This document shows, one piece after another, positions 5,262-7,105 of a stretch of 7,105 bases of DNA; positions within the stretch are counted from its first letter, which is position 1; each line of letters begins with the position of its first letter. The notes under the pieces were generated by a model, which worked only from the letters and a program-made list of their open reading frames with translations, was not told the DNA's origin and made no database searches. The stretch comes from Candidatus Roizmanbacteria bacterium CG22_combo_CG10-13_8_21_14_all_34_12. Lineage in GTDB: Bacteria > Patescibacteriota > Microgenomatia > UBA1406 > GWC2-37-13. The stretch is taken from contig PCTC01000083.1 in assembly GCA_002786595.1 (NCBI GenBank), forward strand, positions 1 through 7,105. Reading direction: 5' to 3'. The position numbers and the translations under genes were made by a program.

Positions 5262-6425
5262 TTATAAACCCTTTAAAGAAAGTTTGTTGGATGAAGCTTG
5301 GGTAAGAATATTTGAATTAAAAGTATAAGTTATTTGCTTTTTCTTTTGATATCTTTCTTCAGCAAAACCGATCAGTTTTTTTAACAGTTCCTCAAAAGGC
5401 ACTCCGGACTTTTTCCATAAATGATGATATAAGGTTCCTGGCAAAGTATTAACTTCGTTGGCATACCAGCGGCCGGTCTTTTTATCATAAAGAAAGTCAA
5501 CTCGGGCGATCCCGGAACATCCAAGCACTTTGTAAGCTTTGGTTGCTGCGTCCTGTATTTCTTGGGTTACCTTTTTATTTAGGCGGGCCGGAATGATAAT
5601 GCTTTGGGTGGCATTTCCGGTTTGCGTGCCGCCGCCTTTAAGATATTTATCTTCATAAGAAAAAAACGCGCTCCCAAAGACCGATTCTTGGAGGAGAGAC
5701 GGGATAGGATTATCATTGCCGATCAAGCAACAAGTGACATCCATTAGATTTTCAATAGCCTTTTCAACAATCACCTTTTCATCGTAATGAAGAGCAACTT
5801 CAATACCAAACTCAAGCTCTTTTTGATTTTTTGCTTTAGAAATACCTATTGAAGAGCCTAGACGAGCTGGTTTAATAATAACGGGCCAGTTTAAGGATTT
5901 TATTTGTTGAATAACTTTCTTTTTATCAACTCGCCATTCGTTCAAATTTAGGCTGATAAAATCGACAGTTGGAATATCATTGGCCTTATAGATCATCTTG
6001 GTCAAAACTTTATCCATCGTGATCGCCGATGAGGTCACGTCGCAACCGACGTAGGGAACGTTTAGGATCTCACATAATCCTTGGAAAGTTCCGTCTTCTC
6101 CATTCTGTCCATGGAAGGCGGGAAAGGCAATATCAAAAACTGTATTACTTTTTAAAAAACCCGATTGTTTAACGATCTTTCCTGTTGATTTGTTGAAATC
6201 TATATTAAATCCTTCAAGCTTTTTATCTAAATCGACCTGATTTTTAGTAAAGAATTTCATTGAAGCCAACCTTGCATCAGAATACCACTTGCCTTTTTTA
6301 TCAATATAAACAGGGATGACATTGTAGCCGCATTTTTTCAAACCGGAAATAATTAATTGCCCAGTGAGGATTGAAACATCATGTTCAGGAGATCTGCTTC
6401 CGAAGAATACTGCAACTGTTTTCAT
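5262..6425 (-). CDS. ddl: D-alanine--D-alanine ligase
   Basis: An ATP-grasp enzyme of the cytosol that joins two D-alanines for the peptidoglycan stem peptide; 387 residues from the chosen start. Visible motifs, numbered from that start: GSRSPEHDVS at 9-18, FHGQNGEDG at 104-112, MDK at 137-139, KPARLGSSIGISK at 185-197 (ATP-binding loop), EDKYL at 258-262, RVDF at 308-311 and NEVNTLPG at 323-330 (metal binding). The Lys-Tyr pair in EDKYL is that of D-Ala-D-Ala ligases; D-lactate-adding VanA types lack this Tyr. A GGGTQTG stretch follows it. The start is placed at ATG 6425, since the longer frame to 6479 adds an unrelated MMWFFFKTTG segment that overlaps murF, and a TATAAT lies six nt before 6425. 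The gene follows murF with 7 bp between, and MurF attaches its dipeptide product. Confidence 0.96.
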   Translation of the reverse strand: MKTVAVFFGSRSPEHDVSILTGQLIISGLKKCGYNVIPVYIDKKGKWYSDARLASMKFFTKNQVDLDKKLEGFNIDFNKSTGKIVKQSGFLKSNTVFDIAFPAFHGQNGEDGTFQGLCEILNVPYVGCDVTSSAITMDKVLTKMIYKANDIPTVDFISLNLNEWRVDKKKVIQQIKSLNWPVIIKPARLGSSIGISKAKNQKELEFGIEVALHYDEKVIVEKAIENLMDVTCCLIGNDNPIPSLLQESVFGSAFFSYEDKYLKGGGTQTGNATQSIIIPARLNKKVTQEIQDAATKAYKVLGCSGIARVDFLYDKKTGRWYANEVNTLPGTLYHHLWKKSGVPFEELLKKLIGFAEERYQKKKQITYTFNSNILTQASSNKLSLKGL

Positions 6426-6431
6426 AGTTGT

Positions 6432-6437
6432 ATTATA
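6432..6437 (-). promoter_or_regulatory. -10 box overlapping the murF stop, before ddl
   Basis: On the minus strand TATAAT is followed by ACAACT and then the ddl ATG at 6425, the same six-nt spacing as at the ABC ATPase gene. The murF TAA lies inside the box. No clear -35 is seen at 16 to 18 bp. It would give ddl its own leaderless transcript in addition to any murF read-through. Confidence 0.5.
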
Positions 6438-7105
6438 CATAATTGTCCGGCCAGTCGTTTTGAAAAAGAACCACATCACCGGATCTTAAGATCGATCCTA
6501 AATTATTTTGGGCTTCCATCATCGAATCAAACCAAATAATATTATTTTTATTAAAACCGGCGTTAATTAATCCTTCTTCAATATCCGGAGTCACCGAATT
6601 TTTGACAAGAATTACCAAATCCACGACGTCGTTTAATCTTTTTCCTATCCTCTGGTGGACATCTCGACTTTTATTTCCAATTTCAACTAATCCCGGAGTA
6701 ACAAAAATTTTTCTTCTTTTTTTAAATAAAGATAAAGTTTTTATGGCCTCCTCTACCCCGTCGGGGTTACCATTATAACTATCATCAATAATAAGGATAT
6801 TTTTTTCTCGATTCAAAATTGGCTGTAACCGATGGGCCGGAGTTTTTATTTTTTTAAGGCCGCTCTCAATCTCTTGCAGTGTCAGTCCAAGTTTTTTTGC
6901 CAAATAAATCACCCCATCAATTTTGTCTAAATTATATTGACCCAAAACAGGGAAAAATAATTTTTGATAGATAAAACCCGGGGCATCTTCGTTAAATTCG
7001 ATCTTTCCCTTTGACAAATAAAAATATACTTCTTGATTTAAAATAAATTTTTTGTAGTTATTTTTTATGTGTTTATCTTTACCATTCAAAAGCAATATGC
7101 CGTTT
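6433..7105 (-). CDS. murF: UDP-N-acetylmuramoyl-tripeptide--D-alanyl-D-alanine ligase (MurF), N-terminus beyond window
   Basis: Only the C-terminal 223 residues are in the window; the frame runs off the right edge and the TTG at 7095 is internal. MurF is the cytosolic Mur ligase that adds the D-Ala-D-Ala dipeptide, made by the adjacent Ddl, to the UDP-MurNAc-tripeptide. The visible part starts near the central-domain NGILLLNGKD segment (usually NADD). It then has PVLGQYNLDKI, equivalent to the family G-x-H-N-x-x-N motif but with Tyr for His. The C-terminal domain carries PAHRLQP, IIDDSYNGNPDG (the Mur D-x-Y-N-x-N-P motif) and VTPGLVEIG. The last residues, LFQNDWPDNY, are typical of CPR MurF proteins as I remember them. 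The P-loop and start cannot be seen. A MurF-like assignment is firm; confusion with MurE or a MurT-like protein is unlikely because of DSYNGNP and the ddl neighbour. Confidence 0.92.
   Translation of the reverse strand, partial: NGILLLNGKDKHIKNNYKKFILNQEVYFYLSKGKIEFNEDAPGFIYQKLFFPVLGQYNLDKIDGVIYLAKKLGLTLQEIESGLKKIKTPAHRLQPILNREKNILIIDDSYNGNPDGVEEAIKTLSLFKKRRKIFVTPGLVEIGNKSRDVHQRIGKRLNDVVDLVILVKNSVTPDIEEGLINAGFNKNNIIWFDSMMEAQNNLGSILRSGDVVLFQNDWPDNYV

Noticed and set aside
6426..6479. Eighteen-residue N-terminal extension of Ddl
   Set aside because: It overlaps the end of murF, is unlike any Ddl N-terminus, and lies upstream of or within the predicted -10 box; MKTVAVFFGSRSPEHDVS is the normal start.

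Overview
The window comes from an AT-rich bacterial genome, most likely a member of the Candidate Phyla Radiation (Patescibacteria), perhaps the Microgenomates. This is inferred from protein style: the MurF C-terminus with its PAHRLQP / DDSYNGNPDG / NDWPDNY motifs, a short 'TKDDLKAFATKEYVD' coiled-coil protein, a Ddl with a GGGTQTG segment, and a polytopic membrane protein beside yebC. TGA is used once as a stop and Trp is TGG, so the standard bacterial code fits. No gene start has a convincing Shine-Dalgarno sequence; several have a TATAAT-like box 6 to 9 nt before the ATG, which suggests leaderless transcripts.

Layout: (1) 1-1530, plus strand: a 5'-truncated yebC, then an uncharacterised membrane protein with about nine hydrophobic segments. 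(2) 1531-2313: almost 800 bp without a gene. From about 1580 to 2120 it is rich in perfect or near-perfect inverted repeats, including a four-helix nested arm and a U-rich tail. Its G.U pairs favour the plus strand. I interpret it as an unidentified structured RNA of roughly 500 to 550 nt, the most interesting object here. (3) 2314-3111, minus strand: an inositol monophosphatase-family phosphatase, divergent from the next block. (4) 3272-5258, plus strand: a 90-residue coiled-coil-like protein, then an ABC-2 type exporter made of an ATPase and a permease. (5) 5262-7105, minus strand: murF (truncated by the window edge) followed by ddl, which together make and attach the D-Ala-D-Ala dipeptide of peptidoglycan precursors. 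The permease and ddl converge with only 3 bp between their stop codons.

The Mur/Ddl pair indicates that this organism makes, or at least finishes, its own peptidoglycan. The ABC-2 pair is a self-contained two-gene exporter of unknown substrate. Nothing indicates phage, transposons, CRISPR or a defence system. The possible new biology is the RNA-like region and the promoter-on-stop-codon, leaderless architecture.
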